A stretch of 64,000 bases of DNA. It comes from Taudactylus pleione. Taxonomy: Eukaryota; Chordata; Amphibia; Anura; Myobatrachidae. The position numbers were made by a program, and so were the translations under genes. The DNA is taken from assembly GCA_031769625.1 (NCBI GenBank), contig JAUIMM010000124.1:9498001-9562000 (forward strand), read 5' to 3'. Shown piece after piece: positions 43,960-55,973 of the stretch (position 1 is the first letter of the stretch; each line of letters opens with the position of its first letter). The notes under the pieces are model-generated. The model saw only the letters and a list, made by a program, of their open reading frames with translations, was not told where the DNA came from and made no database searches.

Positions 43960-45637
43960 AACCTTACGGTTTCATATGTCCCATTAAGGCTGCTTAGACA
44001 TGGTCTGAAAATTCACAAAACCTATTGATTTTCTGCCACTCAAACTTCAAAAAGCAATGAAATTACGATCATTAAGGCTGACGCCTTAATGGACGTGTTC
44101 CTTGCGCAATACAGATATGGTATGCCATCACCCTGTGGTTAATGGCAGATTCAGCACTCTCACAAAAAGAGATTGCTGTCACTCACAAAATGGTGGAGCT
44201 GCTAATTCACAGAATTGTGTGCTCATTGCAATACACATATGCAGTCTATGCAACTGAGGTCTGAGCAGTTATGTGGCTTCCACATCCCACTCAGTGCCCA
44301 CAATCTTCCCATATGATCACCAAAACAATCTCACTGGCTTTCAACATCCTTCTCACTGCATACATTTATCTCATTTAGAATACACCTTCAGTTGCCTTCT
44401 TTTTTAAAATATACTGTGTAAGCATGTACACTTTTTTCCCCTATATGCCTTCATGCTGCTATATATTCCCCAATCCCTACTGCTGTGTGGTCTCCCAACT
44501 GTGATAGTCTGTGTTCCCTCATCCGCACCAATGTTTTTCCCTAGCCGCACCGCCCTGTATCCGTGCCTTCTCCACAGCCACGTTGCTGTCTTTCTCATCT
44601 GTGGCACTCTTTCTTCCTCCATCTGCACTACTCTGGTCCCCCAACCATTCAACTCTGTCTCCCCCCCCCACCCGCACCCCTCTGTCTTCCTCCCCATCCA
44701 CACCACTCTGTCTTCCCCAATCCCTACTGCTGTGTGGTCTCCAAACTATGGTAGTCTGTGTTCTCTCATCCGCACCAATCTTTCTTTCTCCATCTGCACC
44801 TCCCTGTATCCGAGCCACTCAGTTTCCTTCTGAACCACTGCCTTCCGCTAAGCCACGCTGCTGTCTTCCTTTCCTCTGTGGAACTCTTTCTTCCTCCATC
44901 TGCACCACTTTGTCCCCCCCAACCGTGCAACTCTCTCTCCTCCCCCCACCCGCACTACTCTGTCTTCCTACCCATCCACACTAATCTGTTTTCCCCAATC
45001 CCTACTGTTGTGTGTTATCCTATTTGTGCTAGTCTGTATTCCCTTATCTGCACCAATCTGTCTTTGCCCATCTGCACTGCTTTGTCTTCTCATTTCCATG
45101 CCACTCTCTTTCCCCATCCACATCTCTGTCCTCCCAAACCATGCCACTTTGTTTCCCCCCATCTGGACCACTGTATTCCACCCATCTGAATTACTTTGGC
45201 AAACCCCCTCCCTCTGTACTGCTTAACCTTCCCTCCTCTACACGCCTTTGTGTCTCACCTATCCACACTGCTGTGTCTCCTCCCCCCATCCACACCACTT
45301 TTATCTCATCTGCGCAGCTCTATTTTCTGCTTTGACCTCAGTTGCATAGACTGCATGTGTGTATTCCAATGTGCACACAATTGTGTGAATTAGCAGCTCC
45401 ACCATTTTGTGAGTGACAGCAATCTCATACTGTGAGAGTGCTGAATCTGCCATTAACCACAGGGTGTGATGGCATACCATATCTGTATTGTGCAAGGAAC
45501 ACATCCATTAAGGCGTCAGCCTTAATGATCATAATTTCATTGCTTATTGAAGTTTGAGTGGCAGAAAATCAATAGGTTTTGTGAATTTTTAGATCATGTC
45601 GAAGCAGCCTTAATGGGACATATGAAACCGAAAGGTT
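43960..45637. mobile_element. Foldback element with 300-bp inverted arms
   Basis: The left arm 43960-44261 (aaccttacggtttcatatgt at the outside, caactgaggtc at the inside) is mirrored by 45333-45637 with only scattered mismatches, for example tcattaaggctgacgcctta on both. The 1.07-kb spacer is strongly pyrimidine-rich on the plus strand with drifting units such as ccgcaccactctgtcttcc. No transposase or target duplication is clear. Confidence 0.85.
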
Positions 45638-46891
45638 TTTTATATAGTGTTATAATGGCATAAATCCCACTAAAATGATTGGACACACTTAATCACAAAA
45701 CTGTGCATTATTTCCAATGTCTGCACGCCACCCGCCTGATATATTTTCAACTGTCACAAAAGCCTCATCACATAGCCACAGCACTATCATTCCACAAGTG
45801 TATACAATATCAACACTCACAGAGAAACTACTCAGAGAAAAGCAGCTCATCACTGCCTCACTGACAGAAAAATCACACTGATCTGTAAATACAGACAGCA
45901 TTGAGGTGCTGATATTGTCACTGGTAAGTGCAGATCGGAATTTACTGAGGACAACTCACATATGATAGATGCTGCTGATGACAGAGACAGATGGTATCAC
46001 AATGTATTACTGAACTTGGTCATTATGATGACGCATGTTGATCACATACACTGAGCTGCTTGGCTTAAGGCTCACTTCTTGAAGGGAGTTGCAGATAATG
46101 CAAATGCAGTAAGAGAGTGATAATGATGATGATGACAAATATACTGTATCTGTGGAAGATTAGAATTCTGAAATTTGGTCCAGAGTCAAATCCACTGGTT
46201 GGATGATGAGGAAGATATTGTAGAAAAAAATCATTATTACACTATCAAAGTATAGAGAACACAATATCTATAAACATAAAATCTATAGGTGGAAACCAAA
46301 ACTGTTCAGAAATATATGAAGAGGAAGAGCCAGAGGTGTCTGTTGACAAAAGAAATAAAAATGGGGAAACAAGCTCCATTTGCTCAATGAATTCTGAGGT
46401 AGCATATGGCACAGGTGTCTGATTCCCTCTGTTGTCACTGCCTAGATCTTTATGTGTGTGTTATTCATCAGCTTATCATGGTTAATGGAGGTATACATCT
46501 ATATCTGGATAAAATGTGTGTTCTTGCAAAAGGTGGTGATACCAAGAAAATGGATGGCAACTGTCAACCCAACTACTCAAACATGGGTGGCTCTAGTATA
46601 GAAACTATTGTAAACTATTGAGCATGAAAGGTTTGTATATACTGGAAGCAGCTGATGGTGAACCTGGAGAACTGCTCTATTTACAGAGAGCTAAAAGGAT
46701 ATGGAGGAGCAAAGGGCTTGATTTCGAGATTATGCAATGTAAATATTTTCTGTATGCGTACACACAGTGATTGCTTTGCGATTACACTCACACAGAGGAT
46801 TCACTTGCGAAGTGAGTGACAGGTAGTCAATATTTTGGGGAGGTAACTGGGGGTGGCTAGGTAAAGGCAGCCCTGTAGGGACCGTTTAAAC
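45638..46891. other. Gene-free stretch
   Basis: AT-rich, longest frame about 70 codons, no domain. A gatgatgatgatgac microsatellite-like tract lies near 46122-46137. Confidence 0.5.
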
Positions 46892-48163
46892 TAGGGGTAT
46901 GCGCCGGTCACTTTTCGTGTTTTGTGTTTTGGTTTTGGAGCTGAATCTTTCTTTGTGTTTTGGATCTGGATTGGTTTTGCCAAAACCACCCTTCCGGGTT
47001 TTGTATTTTGGATCTGTATTTTTTTAGAAAAAAGAATAAAAACAGCTAAAATCACCGAAGGTGGGTTTTTTTTGTTCCTATGCTATTATTAACCTCAATT
47101 ACATTAATTTCCACTCATTTCCAGTCTATTCTGAACACCTCACACCTCACAATATTGTTTTTAGGCCAAAAGTTTGCACCTAGGTAGCTGGATGACTATG
47201 CTACTAAATGCTAAGCAACACAAGTGGACGGCACAAACACATGGCCTATCTAGTAGTGACACTGCAGTGGCAGACAGGATGGCAGTTTGAAAAACTAGGC
47301 CCCAAAGAGTACATAATGCAAAGGAAAAAAAGAGGTGCAAGATGGAATTGTGCTTCGGCCCTCCCACCCACCCTTATATTGTATAAATAGGACATGCACA
47401 CTTTACCAAACCAATCATTTCAGCACCAGGGTCTGCCACAAGACTGTGGCTGAAATGATTGGCTCGTTTGGGCCCCCACAAAACAAGCTTGCAATTAATC
47501 TGTCCCTGCACAAACTAGCTCTACAGAGGCAAGATGTCGTCCACATCCTCCTCATCCACTGATTCCTCACCCTCTTCAGTGTTGTACATCCTCATCCTCA
47601 CAGAGTATTAATTCATCCCCGCTGGAATCCACCACCACAGGTCCCTCTGTACGTTCTGGAGGCTGGTCTCCCTGGAAGAATTGATAATTAATTTTGATGA
47701 ACATCATCTTCTCCACATTTTGTGAAAGCAACCTCCTACGCCTTTTGCTGACAAGGTTCCCAGCTGCACTTAAAACTCTTTCGGCGTACACGCTGGAAGG
47801 GGGCTTCTTAGGTAAAATAGAGCCAGTTTGTACAGGGGCCTCCAAATTGCCTCTTTTTCCTGCCAGTACAGGTAGGGACTGTCTGACATACCTACTTGGA
47901 TGCTGTCACTAATGTAATCCTACACCATTCTTTCAATGGTGATAGCATCATATGCAGTGAGAGTAGACATGTCAGAAATTGTTGGCAGGTCCTTCAGTCC
48001 GGACCAGATGTCCAAATTTGGTCCTGCCTGCCTTGCTTAACCACCAGCAGGTTAGTTAGGATATTTAAGTTGTTTCCTGGCAGCCCCAGTTGCAGGAGAA
48101 AATTAAGAAGGAGCTGCTACCGTGTCATGTTCCGCTTCAGCTGACAGTGTTTTCACCAGCAGA
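46892..48163 (-). mobile_element. hAT-Ac copy 2, 3' end only
   Basis: Begins TAGGGGTATGCGCCGG and runs parallel to 8710-8935 plus 9517-10705 of copy 1 with substitutions and small indels. Homology stops after ttcaccagcag at about 48163. It lacks the duplicated MITE-half segment. Copy 1 and copy 2 share the transposase 3' end and left TIR only. Confidence 0.92.
47576..48163 (-). pseudogene. hAT transposase C-terminus, truncated
   Basis: The minus strand gives PPSSVYAERVLSAAGNLVSK, RRRLLSQNVEKMMFIK and DSSGDELILCEDED, the C-terminal dimerisation block of the family (copy 1 has SERVFSAAGN). The upstream part carries frame changes, and the BED finger and catalytic core are absent. Confidence 0.88.
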
Positions 48164-48826
48164 CTTGAGAGCCCACTTGAGCTTTGCATGTCTCTTGTGC
48201 TGGCCCATTGCAGGGTGCTGGAGGAATTTGTGTCTTGTTTTGTCTTGAGTGATATCTTTGGAAAGATGACTTCTGTGAATGCACCATATTCTCAAATATC
48301 ATTGGGTGGATGGCACCCCAACAGAAGGTAAAGCTGTACAGAGGTGGTGGGTGCTTCACATAGGACTCCTGATCTTAATACCCCCTGCCTTAGACTAATA
48401 TTATGCAGTATTTTCCAAAAGATTTTGATACATGGTGATGCAGATTATGTGACTCTCCAGTGTACTTCAAAAGATATGTACAGCATACATTATATAAATC
48501 ACGATGAAACCTAAGGGACTGAGTATGGGTTAAAAATTCTTGCCATATAACAAAGGCTGAAAGCACGAGAGATCTATCTAATGCTGCAGACCGCAGTCCC
48601 CATTATTCTCAAAGGGGACTATGGTCTGGCACAGTTTACTAAGCTCTGAAAGCTTGTCCCCATTAGCAAATGCTGTCCTCAGATGGCATTACTATAGCTA
48701 CTCTTTTCCTATGGGGAAAGAATTACCGTAAAGGGATCTTCTGAATTGTCCATGGCAGTTTCAATGTTCCTCCCCTTCTTTTGTGAATGCATGACCTGAT
48801 AGACACTCATGCGCCCCTATAAATAT
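48164..48826. other. Gene-free stretch
   Basis: No gene or element end is recognised. Confidence 0.45.
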
Positions 48827-49087
48827 ATGACCCCCTAGATTGTAAGCTCCTAGGAGCAGGGTCCTCCTCCCCACTGTCTCACAGCATTCTTCTCTAGCAC
48901 TTCTACGACAGCCTTCACCTTCCCAGCTGTATTGTGTATGGAGAATTGTGTTGCTAATTGATACTTGTGCTCTGTTTATAAGTTGGTTACTGTATTGTAA
49001 TGTAATGTTCTGTGTACCCTTTACTGTATGTATGCCGCTGCAGACCACTTGTGGCGCCCTATAAATAAAATGTACTAATAATAAAAT
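48827..49087 (+). mobile_element. L2-like 3' tail fragment
   Basis: Contains gattgtaagctcctaggagcagg near its start and tggcgccctataaataaa near its end with an aataataa terminus, the same layout as the 3' UTR of the L2 at 29590-29731. No coding part remains. It could be a 5'-truncated L2 or a SINE sharing its tail. Confidence 0.75.
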
Positions 49088-49689
49088 TTAATAATGCACA
49101 GTGGCCGAATCAGCAGTACAGGGAAAAGGAGAGCTAAGACTTTGCTGCCAAACCCTTTGCCTGAACAGGCTCCTATTGAAGCCACTGCACCAGCAAGGTT
49201 TTTTATTAAATATCTCTGGAAAATCATACATATGCGGCAATAAGGAACAATACTTTTTGGGGCAACATGGCTACCAATGATACATATACCTCCTAGCTTG
49301 TTCTTACCTACACATCTAACCCATAACTGGTCACAAGCACAACATTTATATTGGTATGTTACCCCCAAAACGTTTAATATATTTATAAAGCTCAATGTAA
49401 TAGGGTTGTTTTTATGTACAGTATAAGCAATGCATTGATAATGTAGACTTTTATATAAGCCCCCAATCTCCACTAACTGGGCACTGACATGCCTTTCTCT
49501 CAGTGAGTGACACTGTGCTGAAATATGAGAACAAAGACAAAAAAACCTGCTAATATAAAAATGTGATATAAGTACTGTAATTTTTTTTAAAAAAATGCAT
49601 ATATTGCTAATAAAAAGGAAATAGACAGAGATATGTATATGGCAATATGCAAGTTCTAATTGTGGAATATGTCTGTGCTCAGGTCTAGC
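49088..49689. other. Gene-free stretch
   Basis: A 212-codon minus-strand frame lies here but has no domain and uses AT-rich codons without a plausible start context. Not called as a gene. Confidence 0.4.
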
Positions 49690-50360
49690 GCAATACGGCA
49701 GCTGGTCCTGCACTGCAGGGAGGCTTCAGTCTGGAGAGGCGCTGCCTATTACTCCATTTGCAGGGCACCCGCTGATTTTGTTAATAGCGGGCGCCTTGTG
49801 GCTCCTCTCCTGCAGCTGGAGGCTGGAGCTTACTCCTGAGCTCCGCCTTCTGGCTCCCGCAGTATGTGAAGGGAGAGACGTCAAGATGTCTCTCCCACAA
49901 TGCTGAGCGCAAGGAGCTGTCAGACAGGAGCAGGGCCTCATGTAAGTACAATGTTGTGTTGTGTGTGTCATTATGTGTAATGGGCACTACTACTATTGGA
50001 ATTGTATAAGGGGCACTACTACCGTGGGCATTGTATAATGGGCACTACTACTGTGGGCATTGCATAAAGAGCACTAGTATTGTGGCCATTATGTGTAAGG
50101 GGCACTATCACTGTGGTCATTGTGTGAAAGGGGCACTACTACTGTTGGCATTATGTACAAGGGACACTACTATAAGCATGATGTGTTTAGGGGCAGTACT
50201 GTGGGCATTGTGTACAAGGGACACTACTGTGGGCATTGTGTATAAGGGGCACTACTGTGGACATTGTGTATAATGGGCACTACTGTGTGCCGTGACATGA
50301 GTAAGGGACACTAATATGTGGTGTAATGTGAATCAAGGGCACTATGTTCTGTGTAATGTA
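49690..50360. repeat. Diverged relative of the 21016 TIR element
   Basis: Shares the GC-rich block (gctggaggctggag, ctcccgaac/ctcctgag, gggagagacgtca) and a gggcactactactgtgggcattgtgtataag minisatellite of about 12 units with 21016-21867. The CAGGGCCG ends are not recognisable, so it is an old or truncated copy. Confidence 0.65.
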
Positions 50361-50954
50361 GATAAGATTGTGCTACCATATGGCATTATTTGAATTGGGG
50401 GTAATATTTTGTGGCCATGCCCAATTCTTGTGAGACCATGCCCCTTTTTGTGACGTGCCTCGATGACACTGTCCCTTTATTAAAAATAGGAGGGTGGGTG
50501 CAAATTTCAGTATAAACATATACCGCATGGATCTTTTGCAATTGTTGGAAGGAGTTTACTTATGTTCAGCCCATCCCTCCAGCATCCTGTTAGTTACACT
50601 GAGCCAGCAGTCACTAGGACCCACCAGAGCTTGGTCAGAAGGGGTCCAATCTCTGATATGCGCTACTGCGCATGTGCTGCATCTCTTCGGGTCTTTACTT
50701 TATTGTGTACATGAGGACAGGACTGAATCTGAGACATTTTAGCACCCAAACATTACCGTGATTACCCTATACCATCACATATATAAAGTCAGTGGCGGAT
50801 GTACATTGTTTGGGTCCTGAAGCTTGAACTATCATGGGGGACCATTTGCATCCAGCAATAATAGGACAACATCCAGCAAGGTCCAAAGGCCTTGCTGCAT
50901 TTGCAAGGACCTTGAGGCCCAAATGACAAATATGTAGAAACCCCTCAGAATGAG
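50361..50954. other. Gene-free stretch
   Basis: No coding support. ccatgccc motifs at 50414-50450 resemble the tail of the repeat to the left. Confidence 0.45.
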
Positions 50955-51010
50955 ACAGTAGATAGACAGATAGATAGATGTATAACTCCCCAGAGAGTGA
51001 GAGACTGTAA

Positions 51011-51060
<50 letters not shown>

Positions 51061-51153
51061 GTAGAACCCCCCCAGAGAGTAAAAGACTGTAGACAGATAA
51101 ATATATAGATAAAGTAACCCCCCAGAGAGTGAGATACTGTAGATAGATAGATA
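50955..51153. repeat. GATA-rich minisatellite, part 1
   Basis: Compound unit gtagaaccccccagagagtgagagactgtagatagata with variable (GATA)n, the longest run at 51009-51059. The same unit resumes at 52845 after a 1.7-kb interruption. Confidence 0.9.
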
Positions 51154-52844
51154 TGTAGTAACGATACTGCGTTTGAACCTCTATATACCCCTGCCTATAC
51201 CTTCTAATAAAGACTCCAGACCTAGAACCTGTGGTTCCAAAGCACAAAGTATTATTCAAGTAAAAGTACAGCAGATACACGCTATGATCCTCATATAATC
51301 TTAGTGCAAACAGACCCAAGTACAATTATACATACACAGCGCTCTCTGGTCCAGATGTTAGGCATCAGCAAGAAACCCCTCGTCAATCAGCATTCAGCAC
51401 AAAAGACTAGGAACCCAGGGTCAGAGCACACATATTTATACCCCCCAGGAATAAACACAATAGAGAAGTTTGTTGCTAATACCATTGGTCCTAAAGGAGA
51501 GTGCATATGTTACAAGGAATTTAACAGGTTGGTTCAAATAGATACAGTCCAGCCTCTAATAACTGGAGGTCTCTGGTTTCCCGCCTCATGCAAATCCTAA
51601 CAGTTGTTCATATAATGTACATTTTGTTGCTTGAAGTCTCTGCGGTCCATAAGTTGAGAATGCATGTTGCGATCTCTCCATCGATATTACCGGAATAGTG
51701 CGCATCAGTACAATACCAAACATGGCTTACTTATCACGTATAAAACCTAATCTTTATTTCATAGCAATTATAGTAAATGTGCATACTTGAATCTTATACC
51801 TTAAAGCTTATGGAACCTTGTATGTGAATATGTAATGTGTGAGTATGTGGGGTTTGATGTAAAGACGCTAGTTAACTTGGGGCAGATGCATGTGCATGGA
51901 GCTAATATTCAGCGTTTACATACAGGGTCTTATGCATTCGCTAATATGCAACTAGTTAACAGCGCAATTGTGCGTATTAATGTGTGTATGAGAAATGGTG
52001 CACTTAAATATCACTTAAACTCACAGTGATTACGCAATTATAGCATGAGCCTCTACAGGCACGTGAATTCATTAGAGCACAGAGATAACGCTGATCTGAA
52101 GTCTTAGAGAATCTGTGTGGAGGGGGACCACCATAGACCGACATGGGGAGCACTTCTTCGCTCTCAGCTATCCCTTGAAGTGAACACCTGGCAGTGTCGA
52201 ATGCTGAGCATTATAGTTCCATGACTTGCTCATGCCCCAGCAGCCCCCACCTTTTTCAGGCTCCAAACTACTGGTCTTTGTTCTCCCAGGGCCTGTGTTG
52301 ATGCAAATTAGCACAGCTACAAGACCCAAACCTCAGATAACACTCTTGGCTTTGAAGGTATTTTATTGTAGGAAGCCTGCTAATGTAAGGTGCTACAAAC
52401 GACCCTTTTGCTGTATTCAAGCAGGGCCACCTGGAGTGAGAGCAGACGTTATGTCCATGAAGCTTGTCTTCACAGGCTAGTTGTCACGTGGCCATTTGCT
52501 CTGTTTAGCTAATGCACTCCAATCTTGATATACTGTACAGCCATTTCTGAAATATATCCATTAGGGGAATTATAATAATATACACACTTTATCCAGAGCA
52601 CCCAAACTACGTAAAGTCATGAAATGGGCTTTTGATGAATCGCTGTAACTTAAGGCGATGGTCACAGATGCAATCGCATAATGCTAATAGTAATATCGCC
52701 ACATGTACTAAAGTGTGAGTTTATCTAAAATGGCGCTTAGGCGGACATTCGCAAAATGGCGTCTTGTGATCTCATTTCCAAGATGGAGTCGCTGCGATCC
52801 AATTTTAAACTGATCTTGTCTCAGCCAATTATCCAGCTTCGACA
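51154..52844 (-). mobile_element. Candidate solo LTR interrupting the GATA array
   Basis: Read on the minus strand it starts TGTCGAAGCTGG and ends TCGTTACTACA, giving TG...CA termini, with TATAAATA near 51444-51437. The same array unit lies on both sides. No identical target duplication is visible because of the GATA repeats, and there is no second copy in the window. It could equally be unrelated unique DNA between two array blocks. Confidence 0.35.
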
Positions 52845-53256
52845 GTAGATAGATATATAGATGTAGAAACCCCCAAAAAAGTGAGAGAGAGACTGTAGAT
52901 AGATACAGTAGATAGATAGATAGATAGATAAATGTAGAAACCCCCTAGAAAGTGAGAGAGAGACTGTAGCTAGATACAGTAGATAGATAGATAGATGTAG
53001 AAACCCCCCAGGAAATGAGAGACTGTTGATAGATGTAGAATCCCCCCAGAGAGTGAGAGACTGTAGATAGAGATATGTAGATAGTTATATAGATACAGAA
53101 AACCCCCAGAAAATGACAGACTGTTGATAGATAGATGTTTAAACCCCCCAAAGAGTGAGATACTGTAGACAGATAGATAGATAGATAGATAGGTAGATAG
53201 GTAGATAGGTAGATAGATAGGTGTAGAAAACCCCCAGATAGTGAGAGACTGTAGAT
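52845..53256. repeat. GATA-rich minisatellite, part 2
   Basis: About eight units of gtagaaaccccccagaaagtgagagactgtagatagat with (GATA)n of different length, and tagatagg variants near 53190-53220. It ends at agtgtcaaagag, the proposed start of the retroviral LTR. Confidence 0.9.
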
Positions 53257-53318
53257 AGTGTCAAAGAGTTCCAATATTAACTTATCTCAGTGCCATCATG
53301 CAAGGCCCAGAAGACTTA

Positions 53319-53856
53319 GGCCCTCATTCAGAGCCGTACGCTCTGAGCAGAGCGCACGCTCTGAATGAGGGCCGCCCTCCATGATAATGGAGCGGCCTCC
53401 TGGATGCTCGTATAGCTGTGGGTGACCACCCACAGGCTATACGAGTGTGCAGTTTGATGGCCGCGATGGTTTTGACCATTGCAACCATCGAAACTGCGAG
53501 CCGGAGCCTGCGGTTGAGGTTTTCAACCGCAAGCTCCGGAGTGATTTTGGCTCTATCAGAGCCAAAATCACTCCCACTGACATCACTAGTGATGTCAGTG
53601 GGCCGGCTTCTGACGGGAGGCGTTCCCATGGGAACACCCCCGTCAGGGAGGCACGCCCACCAAAGGGGGCGTGCTGTCAATCAACATCGACAGCACGCCC
53701 CCTTTGATCAGACACAACGAGCGAAGGACTTTCCTTCGCTCGTCGCGTCTGGCGCATGCGCACAACGGAGCTCCCTCCGTCGTGCGCATGCTCAGTGCAT
53801 AACATCAACCCACTTGTGAGCGGACAGCCGCTCGCGAGTGGGTCTGAATCAGGCCC
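53319..53856. mobile_element. Harbinger-like MITE (TSD TTA)
   Basis: 538 bp, left end GGCCCTCATTCAGAGCC, right end GGTCTGAATCAGGCCC, TTA at 53316-53318 and 53857-53859. It shares internal blocks with 3485-4052 (gatggtcgcgatgg-type, ccactgacatcac, tgctgtcaatc). Likely inside the U3 of the retroviral LTR if that starts at 53257. Non-coding. Confidence 0.87.
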
Positions 53857-54471
53857 TTAGATTTTAAATAGTTCAAAACTTAAACAAAGGAACAGGCATG
53901 GTTGTAATAGGAGCTACAAAAGGATATACCACCTAGCAGAGTCTCTTGTTACAGACAATGTGGATGTGTGGGGGTTTGAGCTTGTGCAATGCATGATGAG
54001 AGGAGGTATATAAATTGAAGCAACCAAAAACTGCTCCCTTTTCTCTGCCATTCCCATCCAAGACACAGACACACACATGGCTCACTGGACTCCTCAGACT
54101 ATTCAAGGTACTCTGTCCTCTATAATAACTTGTCTTCTTTAATTACTCTATTGCCTAAACTTTCCTTTCCTGCCTATCTATAAGAGCTAACACTCACACT
54201 AGATAAGCTAATGAATCTGAAATCCTTGCCATGCGGTTTCACCCCACATACATAGCAACACAAAGACACAAGGACGACCTCATGGCTACCATGCCATGAG
54301 GCTCTAACACATAGCACACTCTCTCTCTACACTCACACATGTATTTTCACATAATCACATCCATACACACACAATTGTTTTCTCTGATAGATTGCCCTCC
54401 ACAATTTATCTATAGACTAGTAGTTTCGCCGTATGTGCAGAGGGAACAATTTACCCTTAATTATAGTATAT

Positions 54472-54563
54472 CTTATATCCCCCATACACACACGCTTATA
54501 TCCCCCATACACACACGCTTATATCCCCCATACACACACGCTTATATCCCCCATACACACACG
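54472..54563. repeat. 23-bp tandem repeat, four perfect units
   Basis: Four exact copies of cttatatcccccatacacac plus acg, inside the R-like part of the retroviral LTR. Perfect identity implies recent expansion. Confidence 0.95.
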
Positions 54564-55304
54564 CATGTACACTTCTCACACTACTTCCCGCCATGTGTTT
54601 TCTTTATCTCACAGTCTTATACACACGTACAGAGGATAGCAAAATTATATAACACATGCATACAGATTCCTTACATACACACATACATATAAACATATAT
54701 ACATATATTTGCATGAACACCAAGGTTATATACTAGTGAAAGATTAAATCGAATCTGCATTGAAATTTATTTAGTAACTGCATGGGGTAATGCATTACTG
54801 GGATTAAAGTTAGAAAATCACTTCTGAGGTTATGTACTGTACTGCATACTATATTATCCTTTGTATTATTCGTATGTAAACCATCTATCTTGCAATTCCC
54901 GTTTATTGAGTAAAATACTTTTTATATCATGTATATGGTATATAGATAACTGAGTATGATTTCAAGGTTTCATTAATATGCAATGATACATTATGGGTAA
55001 CATATGCAGGGGACTTGATAGATTTGTCAAGGAATATTTGGGTGGCATTGGCCCGGTAATAGCTTTTTATGGTAAAGGACGGAAAAAGTAAAAAGACTGT
55101 ATGGAAGATAAATAAAGTAATCTAGGGGGTCACAGATGTAGCAATATCAGACAGAGAAAATAGATTAAAGAGGAAAATATAGTGTCATAGTCCTATAATT
55201 AATTATAATCATCACTACTGATAAAGAAAAGATTTTGTGTAACTATGAGACCCTCAGAGAGGAGTGGAGGTTGCGCAGACACCGCATTAAAATACTCTAA
55301 CATA

Positions 55305-55319
55305 TGGCGCCCGAACAGG
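55305..55319 (+). promoter_or_regulatory. Retroviral primer-binding site, tRNA-Lys3 type
   Basis: TGGCGCCCGAACAGG, two bases after the LTR end. It is complementary to the 3' end of tRNA-Lys3 over 15 bases, then diverges (cctgc). It is where the host tRNA would prime minus-strand cDNA synthesis. Confidence 0.9.
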
Positions 55320-55973
55320 CCTGCTTAAAATTGTGATCTCCAAAGGCCATGGAGAATCACAATTAGAAACAGAGAATTTTTTTATTTGCTATAATGGTTA
55401 CACAAAATATCTTTAATGTCTTAGTGAAATATTCTTAAGGGAAAACATAATAGTATGCTGCCTATGGTTAATGCTGTAACATTTCTTTCTCTCGCTGGAC
55501 TAGGGAACTGAGAGTTAGTCAGCACTAGGTTTGATTGATTACAAACTTGAGATATTATATAAGGAATGTTATAACAAATTTTAAAAAATTTTTCTCTTCT
55601 CTCCTTATCTGAATATTTACTTGTGACCAACTAATGTAGAACACTTTATTCTGGTTATTTTTTTTTTTTTTTTTTATGTAGGGCAGCCTCCTACTGACCC
55701 TGTAAAGAAAAACATTTCTAACCTGTATTTCGTATAGAAGCACGTCTTCGAAAGTTGTCTGGTGGGTACGCGTAAGTGACGCAGTAAGAATTTTGAGCAG
55801 ACAGCGCGCGCAGGGAATCTCTAGTAAGGCGTAAGTTTGCAACTTTCGCTGGGTGATCTCAGGTCTGTAAGATAAATTCTCTAATCTGAACCAGGATTGA
55901 GGACTTCATTTCCATTTATACAGACAGAAATAGTAATACACCGGTCATAACTCAGGTAGATACTCAGGTAGAT

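Larger units (their letters stand above)
53257..55302 (+). repeat. 5' LTR of the endogenous retrovirus
   Basis: The 3' end is firm: ctctaaca, two bases, then the primer-binding site. TATATAAA at 54007-54014 is the likely promoter, and AATAAA at 55111-55116 the polyadenylation signal, which would give an unusually long R of about 1.1 kb. The start is uncertain: TGTCAAAGAG at 53257, where the GATA array stops, gives a sensible U3 once the MITE is discounted. TGTTACAG at 53947 better mirrors the end but leaves only 60 bases before the TATA box. Confidence 0.6.

Noticed and set aside
49075..49713. 212-codon minus-strand frame
   Set aside because: AT-rich composition, no domain, no splice or promoter support, starts in repeat-derived flank.
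54472..54563. CRISPR-like direct repeats
   Set aside because: Units are contiguous without spacers and lie in a eukaryotic retroviral LTR.
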